A stretch of 11,561 bases of DNA from 2-01-FULL-49-17 sp964553025 (GTDB taxonomy: Bacteria; Patescibacteriota; Minisyncoccia; 2-02-FULL-40-12; GWA2-44-9). Of this stretch, positions 1 to 6,350 are shown piece after piece. The stretch covers positions 1 to 11,561 of the forward strand of contig CAZKJF010000015.1 in assembly GCA_964553025.1 (NCBI GenBank), given 5' to 3'. Every line of letters starts with the position of its first letter. The stretch's first letter is position 1. The notes below the pieces were generated by a model, which was not told the DNA's origin, did no database searches, and saw only the letters and a program-made list of their open reading frames with translations. The position numbers and the translations under genes are program-made.

Positions 1-80
1 AAACTGGCCGCCGCCCCGCGGTTTGTGGGCTACCCCGGCGGTTCGGGGGTGGGCGGCGCCGCCGCCGAGGCCCGGACCCA
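1..80. other. G/C-rich low-complexity contig edge
   Basis: This stretch is very rich in runs of G and C and has no coding or regulatory structure that I can recognise. The composition changes sharply at about position 80 to ordinary mixed sequence. The right end of the window shows a similar, more extreme edge. The likeliest explanation is low-quality or chimeric sequence at a contig end, so no gene is called here. Confidence 0.6.
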
Positions 81-97
81 GAGAGTGCCAGAATTTC

Positions 98-126
98 TTG
101 AGTTTCCCGATCATTGATTCCATACT
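98..126 (+). promoter_or_regulatory. Possible promoter for the first gene
   Basis: TTGAGT (98-103) is followed after 17 bases by CATACT (121-126), a plausible sigma-70-type pair. It would give a leader of about 35 bases in front of the gene at 168. A second candidate -10, TATAAA at 149-154, has no good -35 at the right distance. Both are weak matches and neither is certain. Confidence 0.3.
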
Positions 127-167
127 AGCACAATTTTTCGAATTGCTGTATAAAGAAGGCAGTTCTT

Positions 168-602
168 ATGCCCAACAAAGAAGCTCCCAGAGAAGCTCTT
201 CAGGAACAGCTCCAAGAACAATTGGATGATCTGATCCGCAGGGCTTCCCCCGGCGGCATATTGTTGTTCAGACCCATTGCCTATTATCAGAAAACTCTCG
301 ACTGCCTCTATGTGATCTGCAAAGACCGGAGCGTGACCGATCGGCCGGTCAATGAGGTCCTGACATTGTTCGAGGACAATCATTCCCCGAAAGAATATGC
401 CGGGTTCAAGGTCGAGCCGGCAGCCAGTTTTTGCCGGCTCTACGGCATCAATCCCGGTTTTGACGGCAAGGTGGACATTCATCGCATTCTCGACTTTATC
501 GCTCTGAAATACGCCAAAGACCAGGATGAGGCGGGTGAGACCGTTTTCATTGCTCGGGAATTACTTCGGATGCTCGATAGCCCTTTGGTGAGGATGCCCT
601 AG
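168..602 (+). CDS. Hypothetical protein, unrecognised family
   Basis: The product is 144 residues and I do not recognise the family. Residues 5-27 are rich in E, Q and L and look helical. The rest is a mixed globular sequence without a signal peptide or membrane segment, so it is probably a soluble cytoplasmic protein. It has three cysteines (46, 51 and 89), with no metal-binding spacing. The ATG is preceded by AAGAAGG at 153-159 with an 8-base spacer, one of the better Shine-Dalgarno matches in this window, which supports the start. A strong terminator follows ten bases after the stop, so it appears to be its own transcription unit, separate from the heat-shock operon downstream. The reading frame and ribosome binding site make it a convincing gene; no function is assigned. 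Confidence 0.75.
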   Translation: MPNKEAPREALQEQLQEQLDDLIRRASPGGILLFRPIAYYQKTLDCLYVICKDRSVTDRPVNEVLTLFEDNHSPKEYAGFKVEPAASFCRLYGINPGFDGKVDIHRILDFIALKYAKDQDEAGETVFIARELLRMLDSPLVRMP

Positions 603-611
603 CCAGCGGCT

Positions 612-646
612 AGTAGCCGGCGCGAAGCGCCGGCTACTTTCTTTTT
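612..646 (+). terminator. Intrinsic terminator after the first gene
   Basis: A perfect 12-base-pair stem (612-623 with 627-638) closes on a GAA triloop and runs into TTTCTTTTT. It is a textbook rho-independent terminator on the plus strand and isolates the heat-shock operon from the gene upstream. Confidence 0.92.
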
Positions 647-675
647 GGCCCGGCGAGATGCCTTGCTGTGGATAA

Positions 676-702
676 TTAGCACTCTTGACAGGAGAGTGCT
701 AA
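676..702 (+). promoter_or_regulatory. CIRCE operator for HrcA
   Basis: The sequence is TTAGCACTC, nine bases, then GAGTGCTAA: a perfect match to the CIRCE inverted repeat recognised by the HrcA repressor. It stands 36 bases before the hrcA start, so the operon is expected to be autoregulated and derepressed on heat shock, when HrcA loses GroE-assisted folding (established for this family). No other CIRCE was found, and dnaJ does not have one. Confidence 0.97.
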
Positions 703-714
703 CAAGAATATACT
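685..714 (+). promoter_or_regulatory. Promoter of the hrcA-grpE-dnaK operon
   Basis: A consensus -35 TTGACA (685-690) fills six of the nine spacer bases of the CIRCE repeat. A -10 TATACT (709-714) follows after 18 bases. HrcA bound to CIRCE would therefore cover the -35 directly. Transcription should begin near 721, giving a leader of about 18 bases. Confidence 0.85.
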
Positions 715-738
715 TTTACCGTAGATAGATATAAAGGC

Positions 739-1512
739 ATGAATATCACCATTTCTCATCGCCAAGACGCCCTTCTGGAGTTTATTATCCGGGAGTTCGT
801 AAAGACGGCCAAACCCGTCCCATCGGCCTTGGTGTGCTCTAAATCCCGCCTGAATGTCAGCCCGGCTACCATCCGCAATGAAATGAATGGCCTCGAGGAG
901 CAGGGCTTTTTGTCCCAACTGCACACATCCGGCGGCCGCGTTCCTACCGACAAGGCCTACCGCTATTTCGTAAATCGAATTTTGACTCGCGAGGAGCTGG
1001 CCGCGCCGGCGCGGATGCGCGAAGCGATCCGCGCCGGCTTGACGGATGCCGGCAGCGACCCGCGGGCCATCAACAAGGCCATGGCTGACCTTGTTTCACG
1101 TTTGGCTGGCAATCTCGTCATCACCGGCATCGACCATGAATCAGACTTTTTCAAAGTCGGTTTGTCCTCGCTCTTCGAAATGCCGGAATTCCGCGAGATC
1201 AATCGGATTTTCCAGCTCACCAGCTTCTTTGAAGAATTCGATCGTTTATTCCAGCAGCTGGAACAGGAATTTTTTGCGCCGATGCGGCTCCAGCAGGCGC
1301 GCTTGGCCAGCAATATTAATGTTTTCATCGGCCGGGAAAATCCGTTCAATCAGGTCAGAGGAGAGACGGTAATCGTCGCCAAATATCCTCTTCCGCGCGG
1401 ATACATCGGCTCCCTGACTCTCATCGGACCGACGCGCATGGATTACGAGAAGAACATCGCTCTGATCAAATGCGCGACCGACGAATTAAGAAAACGAGTT
1501 AAAACGATATAA
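739..1512 (+). CDS. hrcA: Heat-inducible transcription repressor HrcA (short form)
   Basis: HrcA binds CIRCE operators and represses chaperone operons. Residues 1-80 are the winged-helix DNA-binding part, with the family signatures SPATIRNEM (41-49) and HTSGGRVPTDKAYRYFV (62-78; most relatives have AGR). The C-terminal signature IGPTRMDY (229-236) is present. The product is 257 residues against roughly 340 in typical HrcA, so the central/insert region is reduced while both ends are kept. The ATG at 739 gives the canonical N-terminus; the AAAGG just before it lies too close for a normal ribosome binding site. The operator 36 bases upstream confirms the role. The gene is first in the operon, and grpE starts two bases after its stop. 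Confidence 0.95.
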   Translation: MNITISHRQDALLEFIIREFVKTAKPVPSALVCSKSRLNVSPATIRNEMNGLEEQGFLSQLHTSGGRVPTDKAYRYFVNRILTREELAAPARMREAIRAGLTDAGSDPRAINKAMADLVSRLAGNLVITGIDHESDFFKVGLSSLFEMPEFREINRIFQLTSFFEEFDRLFQQLEQEFFAPMRLQQARLASNINVFIGRENPFNQVRGETVIVAKYPLPRGYIGSLTLIGPTRMDYEKNIALIKCATDELRKRVKTI

Positions 1513-1514
1513 CC

Positions 1515-1955
1515 ATGAACAAAACACCACAAAATACGGAAGAAAAAAACGAACCGGTCGGCCAGGATAGCAAAGCCCAGGAATACCTCGATAATTGGAA
1601 ACGCGAACGGGCCGATTTCTTGAATTACAAGAAAGACGAAGCGCGGCGGATGGGCGAAATGCTCAAATATGCCAATGAAGACGTGATTCTGGAAGTGCTG
1701 GAAATTCTTGATGACCTGGAATTGGCGGCCAAAGAGCTCAAAGGCGTGGGACTGGAACAAATTATCAGGAAATTTACCGACTTATTTAAAAAATACGGCG
1801 TCGAACGCATCGAAGTTGACGGCAAGACCTTTAATCCTGAAATCCATGAAGCGATCGAAACCGAACCAGGCGGCGAAAAGATTGCCGAGATCAGAGCGGG
1901 ATACACGCTGAACGGCAAAGTTATCCGCCCTGCCCGCGTAAAAATAACAAAATAA
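1515..1955 (+). CDS. grpE: Nucleotide exchange factor GrpE
   Basis: GrpE accelerates ADP release from DnaK. Residues 1-20 are a polar disordered arm, about 20-75 the long helix/coiled coil, and about 95-146 the beta-wing domain that contacts the DnaK nucleotide-binding domain. The wing carries the family pattern FNPEIHEAIE (106-115) and the closing RAGYTLNGKVIRPARV (127-142). At 146 residues it is shorter than the E. coli protein (197), mainly because of a shorter N-terminal arm. It begins two bases after hrcA and ends 16 bases before dnaK, so the three are almost certainly one transcript. No clear Shine-Dalgarno lies before the ATG; the tight spacing suggests translational coupling to hrcA. 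Confidence 0.96.
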   Translation: MNKTPQNTEEKNEPVGQDSKAQEYLDNWKRERADFLNYKKDEARRMGEMLKYANEDVILEVLEILDDLELAAKELKGVGLEQIIRKFTDLFKKYGVERIEVDGKTFNPEIHEAIETEPGGEKIAEIRAGYTLNGKVIRPARVKITK

Positions 1956-1971
1956 TTTAACACATACTACC

Positions 1972-3828
1972 ATGGCAAAAATACTAGGCATTGATTTGGG
2001 AACGACAAATTCGGCGATGGCGGTCGTGGAAATCGGCCAGCCGAGAATCTTGGAAAATAAAGAAGGCATCCGCACCACGCCTTCAGTAGTCGCGATCGGC
2101 AAAAACGGAGAGCGTTATGTCGGCGTTACCGCCAAGCGCCAGGCCGTCACGAACCCGCAGAACACGATTTTTTCGGCTAAGCGCCTGATCGGCCGCCGTT
2201 TCAGCGATCCTGAAGTGAAGCACGACAAGCAGCTCTTGCCGTACGAAATTCGCGAAGGCTCGCAGGGCGACGTCGAAATCAAGATGGGCGACAAATGGTA
2301 CAAGCCGGCGGAAATTTCGGCAATGGTTCTGCAGAAATTGAAAGCTGACGCGGAAGACAAACTCGGCGAAAAAATTACCGAAGCGATTATCACTGTTCCG
2401 GCATACTTCGACGATGCCCAGCGCAAGGCGACCAAAGACGCCGGCGAGATTGCCGGCCTGACAGTTAAACGCGTCATCAACGAGCCGACCGCAGCGGCAC
2501 TGGCCTACGGTTTCAACAAGAAAAAAGACGAGAAAATCGTTGTCTATGACTTCGGCGGCGGTACGTTCGACGTATCGGTGCTTGAAGTTTCTGAAGACAC
2601 GATTGAAGTCCGCAGCACGGGCGGGGATACGCACTTGGGCGGCGATGATATCGATCAGCGGATTATTCAGTATTTTATCTCTGAATTCAAAAAAGAAAGC
2701 GGGATGGATGTCTCGAAAGACCAACTGGTCGTTCAACGCCTCAAAGACGCAGCCGAGAAGGCAAAGCATGAATTGTCGAGCACGCTCCAAACTGAAGTCA
2801 ATATTCCGTTCCTGACCGCGGACGCGTCGGGTCCGAAGCATTTCACGATGTCGTTCAGCCGTGCCAAGCTGGAAGAACTGACTCGCGACCTTATCGAAAA
2901 ATCAATCCAGCTGACCAAAAAAACCGTCGAAGAAGCCGGTTTGAAATTAACCGATATTCACGAAGTGGTAATGGTCGGCGGTCAGACCCGCATGCCGCTG
3001 ATCGTCGAGGAAGTGAAGAGACTTTTCGGCAAAGAACCCCACAAAGACATTAACCCTGATGAAGTTGTCGCGCTCGGCGCGGCGGTGCAGGGCGGCATTA
3101 TGCAAGGCGATATCCGAGACGTGTTGCTGCTTGATGTAACGCCGTTGTCGCTGGGCATCGAGACTATGGGCGGCGTTTCGACCAAGATGATCGAAAAGAA
3201 TACCACTGTCCCGGTTTCCAAGTCTCAAATATTCTCGACTGCGGCTGATAATCAGCCCTCGGTGGAAATCCACGTCCTCCAAGGCGAACGCGCGATGGCG
3301 GCGGACAACAAAACGCTCGGGCGCTTCATTCTGGACGGCATTCCGCCCGCTCCGCGCGGCGTCCCGCAGGTTGAAGTATCCTTTGATATTGATGCCAACG
3401 GCATCTTGAACGTCAAAGCCAAGGACAAAGCGACCGGCAAAGAGCAGTCGATCCGCATCGAAGGTTCGTCGGGCCTCTCCGATGAAGAAAAGAAGCGCAT
3501 GGCGGCCGATGCCGAGAAGTTCGCGGCCGAAGACGCTAAAAAGAAAGAAGCGGCCGAAGCCAAGAATATGGCTGAAACATTGGCGTATACGACCGAGAAA
3601 ATGATCAAAGACAATGAGGCCAAGATCAAAGAGGATGACAAAAAGGAGCTGAATGATAAAATAGAGAAAGTACGCGGGGCGATCAAAGCTGAAAACGCCG
3701 ATGAGATTAGGCGCGCCACGGATGATTTATCCAAATCCGCGCAGCGCGTTGGCGGTGAACTCTACAAAGAGCAGACGCCGCCTGCCGGCGACCAGCCCAA
3801 GACCGACGGCTCTGCCGAGCAGAAATAA
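1972..3828 (+). CDS. dnaK: Chaperone DnaK (Hsp70)
   Basis: DnaK is the ATP-driven cytoplasmic Hsp70 that binds unfolded peptides, with DnaJ stimulating ATP hydrolysis and GrpE exchanging nucleotide. Visible signatures are the phosphate-1 motif GIDLGTTNS (6-14), VYDFGGGTFDV (191-201), VGGQTRMP (335-342) and the interdomain linker DVLLLDVTPLSLG (383-395). The substrate-binding beta domain covers about 396-500 and the lid about 505-600. Length is 618 residues, close to the family norm. The tail ends in a low-complexity polar segment and lacks the DAEFEEV-type acidic end common in bacterial DnaK. The lid is rich in K, E and A. The N-terminus starting MAKILGIDLG fixes the ATG. It is the third gene of the CIRCE-controlled operon. 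Confidence 0.99.
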   Translation: MAKILGIDLGTTNSAMAVVEIGQPRILENKEGIRTTPSVVAIGKNGERYVGVTAKRQAVTNPQNTIFSAKRLIGRRFSDPEVKHDKQLLPYEIREGSQGDVEIKMGDKWYKPAEISAMVLQKLKADAEDKLGEKITEAIITVPAYFDDAQRKATKDAGEIAGLTVKRVINEPTAAALAYGFNKKKDEKIVVYDFGGGTFDVSVLEVSEDTIEVRSTGGDTHLGGDDIDQRIIQYFISEFKKESGMDVSKDQLVVQRLKDAAEKAKHELSSTLQTEVNIPFLTADASGPKHFTMSFSRAKLEELTRDLIEKSIQLTKKTVEEAGLKLTDIHEVVMVGGQTRMPLIVEEVKRLFGKEPHKDINPDEVVALGAAVQGGIMQGDIRDVLLLDVTPLSLGIETMGGVSTKMIEKNTTVPVSKSQIFSTAADNQPSVEIHVLQGERAMAADNKTLGRFILDGIPPAPRGVPQVEVSFDIDANGILNVKAKDKATGKEQSIRIEGSSGLSDEEKKRMAADAEKFAAEDAKKKEAAEAKNMAETLAYTTEKMIKDNEAKIKEDDKKELNDKIEKVRGAIKAENADEIRRATDDLSKSAQRVGGELYKEQTPPAGDQPKTDGSAEQK

Positions 3829-3884
3829 CGATTAAAGAACGAGGTCGGGCCCTTGAGGGACCGTTCGGATTCTCCTTATCATTC

Positions 3885-4685
3885 GTGGAACCCAAGACGA
3901 TCAAAATTGCGCTGTGGCATGTCATCGTGCTCATCTCGGCGCTTTTGATGTGGGGTGGCGCGGCCCAAGTCCATTTCAGCAGCGTTACGGGCGTATCCGT
4001 TCAGATTCCATCCTTCGGCGCGTTCCTGATGCTGACGAGCATGCTCGGGATCGGCTTCATTCTCTTTCGCCAGATGGCTTGGCTGTGGGTTCTTACCGTA
4101 TCGGCCATTGTCGGCGGCCTGTTCATTCTCCAATTCGGACCGAGCTGGCTGAATCTGACCGGCGCGGGGATATTTCTCGCGTTTTGCTATGAGGCATCCA
4201 ATCGCACGGGGCGGGAGGTGGACGAACGATTAAAAATAAACATTTCGGCGTTTCTGTGGCGGGGATTGCTGCCGATCGTGTTGGGGCTATTCGTCCTGGT
4301 CTCGTTTGCGGCGTATCAGAGCCCGCTGGCTGATCAGATTAAGGAATCAGGCCGTTTGCCGTCCCAGACTACGGTATTCTTTGGAGATTTGATTAACAAA
4401 GCCATTGTGAACAAAGTTGGTCCCGCCGATGCGGCGAGCCGCCAAGAAGAAGTCAGCCAGATCGTCAATCAGACGTATGCCGATGTGAATAATTTTCTGA
4501 AACCGTATTTCCGCTATGCGCCGCCGATCCTTGCCTTCGCTCTCTTTTTGATTCTGTGGGGCTTATCGTGGCCGGTATCGGCCATAGCCGTGCTGGTCGG
4601 CATGATCTGGTTCTGGATATTGAAAAAGGTCGGCGTCGTAAAGATCGGCGAACGGGATATCAAAGCCGAGACCCTGATCGTATAA
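3885..4685 (+). CDS. Multi-pass membrane protein of unknown function
   Basis: The product is 266 residues and I recognise no family. Hydrophobic segments lie at about 8-27, 43-61, 66-83, 88-101, 124-145, 211-228 and 229-248, giving six or seven membrane passes. A polar loop at about 146-210 (with QTYADVNNFL) is probably a soluble domain between the fifth and sixth passes. The GTG start at 3885 immediately precedes a short charged stretch and the first hydrophobic segment; no in-frame ATG or Shine-Dalgarno was found nearby. It begins 56 bases after dnaK with no convincing terminator between, so it is probably the last gene of the heat-shock transcript. That position suggests a link with membrane or protein stress, but this is only context. 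Confidence 0.8.
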   Translation: MEPKTIKIALWHVIVLISALLMWGGAAQVHFSSVTGVSVQIPSFGAFLMLTSMLGIGFILFRQMAWLWVLTVSAIVGGLFILQFGPSWLNLTGAGIFLAFCYEASNRTGREVDERLKINISAFLWRGLLPIVLGLFVLVSFAAYQSPLADQIKESGRLPSQTTVFFGDLINKAIVNKVGPADAASRQEEVSQIVNQTYADVNNFLKPYFRYAPPILAFALFLILWGLSWPVSAIAVLVGMIWFWILKKVGVVKIGERDIKAETLIV

Positions 4686-4736
4686 AAAGAAAAGGCCTCG
4701 ATCCGTCCCCCAGGAGAAAGGGACGAAGAGGCCTTT
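4684..4736 (-). terminator. Intrinsic terminator of the minus-strand RNA
   Basis: Read on the minus strand, a 9-base-pair outer stem (4728-4736 with 4691-4699) encloses a 6-base-pair inner stem (4720-4725 with 4704-4709) and runs into TTTTCTTTTT (4693-4684). On the plus strand the hairpin is followed by GTGC, not T's, so its polarity is clearly minus. It also touches the stop codon of the convergent membrane gene. Confidence 0.88.
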
Positions 4737-4893
4737 GTGCGCCGCCACGGAGCATCTGCTCCACACGACAGCGCGACGGTACGGGGAAACGGTCCAATCC
4801 GGCCCGGCCTTCCCGTGAAGATGGCCGAGACCGTTATGGCTATCCGGCACCTGCAGGATTTCTGCCGTTTCCCCGATCTGTAAGAACTGCGAT
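4684..4893 (-). ncRNA. Candidate structured non-coding RNA, about 210 nt
   Basis: This stretch has its own consensus promoter on the minus strand and ends in a T-tailed hairpin, with no convincing reading frame between. Predicted helices are: an 11-pair long-range stem (4865-4875 with 4782-4792) enclosing about 70 bases; a small GCAG/CTGC hairpin near its 5' side; a branched hairpin at 4827-4805; and a hairpin of eight pairs, GU wobbles included (4767-4774 with 4739-4746), capped by a perfect GGAGC/GCTCC stem (4758-4762 with 4749-4753). The terminator hairpin completes it. I compared it by eye with tmRNA, RNase P RNA, SRP RNA and 6S RNA and found neither their conserved motifs nor a 5'-3' closing stem. 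No gene lies downstream on the same strand, so a riboswitch or leader is unlikely. It looks like an independent RNA gene of unknown class, divergent from dnaJ. Confidence 0.65.
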
Positions 4894-4899
4894 AACCCC

Positions 4900-4927
4900 A
4901 TTATATCATATTGAAATTGAGTGTCAA
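4900..4927 (-). promoter_or_regulatory. Consensus promoter for the minus-strand RNA
   Basis: On the minus strand, TTGACA (4927-4922) and TATAAT (4905-4900) are both perfect sigma-70 hexamers, separated by 16 bases. Predicted start of transcription is near 4893. It is the strongest promoter match in the window and points away from dnaJ into the structured region. Confidence 0.85.
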
Positions 4928-4939
4928 GTATGGTAAATT
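4911..4939 (+). promoter_or_regulatory. dnaJ promoter, probably leaderless
   Basis: TTGAAA (4911-4916), a 17-base spacer and TAAATT (4934-4939) form a plausible promoter. The -10 ends seven bases before the dnaJ ATG at 4946, so transcription would start at or next to the start codon. It interleaves with the divergent RNA promoter, so the two polymerase sites cannot be occupied together. No CIRCE is present. Confidence 0.55.
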
Positions 4940-4945
4940 AATCTG

Positions 4946-5743
4946 ATGCCAAACAAGGATTACTACAATATCTTGGGCGTGCCGCGGACGGCGTCGCAGG
5001 ACGAGATCAAAAAGGCCTACCGCAAATTGGCTCACGAGCATCATCCCGATAAAAAACATGGCGATGAGGCCAAATTCAAAGAGGTCAATGAGGCCTATCA
5101 GGTTTTGTCTGACCCCAAAAAGCGCTCTCAATACGATAATTTCGGTTTTGCCTATAATGACGGCGGTATGGGCGGCGGACCTGGCGGGTATAATTTCAAT
5201 CAAGAAGATTTATGGAGCATGTTCGGCGGCGGGCGGCGCGGTAATGCCGAGGATGTTTTTGAAATGTTCGGTGAAATGTTCGGCGGCTTCCGCCAGCCCG
5301 GCTACGATCAGCCTCAAAAAGGCGAGGATTTGTATATCGAGATGACTGTGACCAAGAAAGATCTCGGCACTACGCGCACCTTTGAGTACGAAATACAGGA
5401 CACCTGCAGCCAGTGTCAGGGCCAAGGCGTTGAAAAGGGCTATCACATTGTCGTTTGCGACGCTTGCAAAGGTTCCGGCCAGATTCGCCATACGTCCCGT
5501 ACCGCGTTCGGCATGTTCTCCCAACTTTCAATCTGTCCGTCCTGCGGCGGCAAGGGCAAGAAACCTGAAAAAGAATGCCATGCCTGCAAAGGCGCCGGCC
5601 GGGCCAAGTCCAAGCGCCAGCTCGAAATCCGTATTCCGGCCGATTTGCCGCACGCATACAACATCCTTGTCCCGCGCGGCGGCAATATCGGCAAAGGCGG
5701 CACCGATCCCGGCGATCTCGTCGTGAGCATTAAGGTCAAATAA
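4946..5743 (+). CDS. dnaJ: Co-chaperone DnaJ (Hsp40), lacking the second C-terminal domain
   Basis: DnaJ delivers substrates to DnaK and stimulates its ATPase. The J-domain is at about 4-68 with the essential HPD at 33-35. A G/F-rich linker with repeated MFGG motifs follows (70-120). The zinc-finger region has all four CxxCxGxG motifs, with cysteines 154/157, 171/174, 197/200 and 211/214. The first C-terminal beta domain ends at GDLVVSIKVK, exactly where canonical DnaJ (about 370-380 residues) would continue into the second C-terminal domain and the dimerisation segment. Those roughly 110 residues are absent, and the DNA after the stop encodes an unrelated membrane protein, so this is not a simple frameshift. 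No Shine-Dalgarno lies before the ATG. dnaJ has its own promoter, separate from the CIRCE operon. Confidence 0.95.
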   Translation: MPNKDYYNILGVPRTASQDEIKKAYRKLAHEHHPDKKHGDEAKFKEVNEAYQVLSDPKKRSQYDNFGFAYNDGGMGGGPGGYNFNQEDLWSMFGGGRRGNAEDVFEMFGEMFGGFRQPGYDQPQKGEDLYIEMTVTKKDLGTTRTFEYEIQDTCSQCQGQGVEKGYHIVVCDACKGSGQIRHTSRTAFGMFSQLSICPSCGGKGKKPEKECHACKGAGRAKSKRQLEIRIPADLPHAYNILVPRGGNIGKGGTDPGDLVVSIKVK

Positions 5744-5745
5744 AC

Positions 5746-5772
5746 AGGAGGATTATGCTATACTGGCGGTAA
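5746..5772 (+). promoter_or_regulatory. Strong Shine-Dalgarno with five-codon mini-ORF, overlapping an extended -10
   Basis: AGGAGG (5746-5751) stands three bases before an ATG at 5755 that opens MLYWR and stops at TAA 5770-5772. The final A of that stop is the first base of the ATG of the next gene (TAATG). The same bases contain TGCTATACT (5756-5764), an extended -10 box ending eight bases before that ATG. The segment can therefore be read either as a coupled leader peptide or as a leaderless promoter; the sequence does not decide between them. Confidence 0.45.
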
Positions 5773-6350
5773 TGCCGGATTTCGGATCCTATTTGAATTT
5801 TTTTCATCAGGCGGCTGAAACGGGCCAAAACGCTTCGGCCAAGGCTCAAGAATTTTCTTTCGGCTCGCTCTTGTCGCAGATTTCTTTTACTTCCGGGACC
5901 ATATTCGGCGTTTTGATTGTCGTCTGCGTTCTATTGTTCGTATTGAGCATTGGGCGGACGCGGGCGCTTGTCTCCCTGTTATCCATTTATATCGCGTTTG
6001 CTTTGCAGGCCGTATTTCCGTTCTTCGGCTGGCTTCAAACAATGCTCGGCAAAGAATTGCCGACGCTTCGCGTCGGCATCTTGCTTCTGGCATTCATTGT
6101 CAGCTTCATATTGCTGAATCGCTCGGTTCTGCGCGGCCGACTGGGTCTGGGTGATGCCGCGTTTTTTTCGGTCGTGCTGATCGGTCTTCTTCAGTTGGGA
6201 TTATTCGCCGCAATGATTTTGAACCTGGCCCCGGCGTTCCAGGCCTACCTTCCCGATTCGGTCATCCCGTTCTTGGCGACCCAAAAGGCCCTGTTCGGCT
6301 GGCTCCTGGCGCCGCTCGTATTGCTGGGATTCCAGCAGAGCTTTGATTGA
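5772..6350 (+). CDS. Multi-pass membrane protein of unknown function
   Basis: The product is 192 residues and I do not recognise the family with confidence. After a polar N-terminal segment (1-40), hydrophobic stretches lie at about 42-60, 66-88, 99-117, 128-150 and 172-187, giving four or five passes. The arrangement loosely recalls CvpA-type proteins, but this is only a resemblance in layout. The ATG overlaps the stop of a five-codon mini-ORF and follows an extended -10, so it may be coupled or leaderless. The stop is TGA, and in the same frame directly beyond it a complete peptidoglycan-binding domain can be read. If the TGA were bypassed, the product would be a 265-residue membrane-anchored peptidoglycan-binding protein. 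Confidence 0.8.
   Translation: MPDFGSYLNFFHQAAETGQNASAKAQEFSFGSLLSQISFTSGTIFGVLIVVCVLLFVLSIGRTRALVSLLSIYIAFALQAVFPFFGWLQTMLGKELPTLRVGILLLAFIVSFILLNRSVLRGRLGLGDAAFFSVVLIGLLQLGLFAAMILNLAPAFQAYLPDSVIPFLATQKALFGWLLAPLVLLGFQQSFD

Noticed and set aside
963..1349. Antisense frames within hrcA and in other conserved genes
   Set aside because: They overlap genes of certain identity, show no domain or ribosome site, and have compositions expected for shadow frames.
2083..2841. Long open frame of 252 codons antisense to dnaK
   Set aside because: It lies entirely opposite a highly conserved dnaK region, has no promoter, ribosome site or recognisable domain, and its openness follows from the codon bias of dnaK.
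3829..3884. Hairpin after dnaK as a terminator
   Set aside because: The GGTC/GGACC pairing around GGGCCCTTGAGGG is short and bulged and no T run follows, so it is not convincing.
4684..4893. Identity as tmRNA, RNase P RNA, SRP RNA or 6S RNA
   Set aside because: There is no tRNA-like end or tag frame, no GAGGAAAGUCCGGGC-like core, no GGUCCGGAAGGAAGCAGCC-like SRP loop, and no stem joining the 5' and 3' ends. Rejected by eye only; a covariance-model search would be decisive.
4563..4901. Minus-strand frame of 112 codons across the candidate RNA
   Set aside because: Its ATG overlaps the -10 TATAAT box, so the transcript would begin after the start codon. The frame passes through the terminator hairpin into the antisense of the membrane gene and has no recognisable domain.
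6348..6350. TGA used as a sense codon throughout this genome (as in Gracilibacteria/SR1)
   Set aside because: def, znuC and the 87-residue gene end properly on TGA, with overlaps or a terminator right at those stops, so TGA is a stop in this genome. Only local bypass remains possible.
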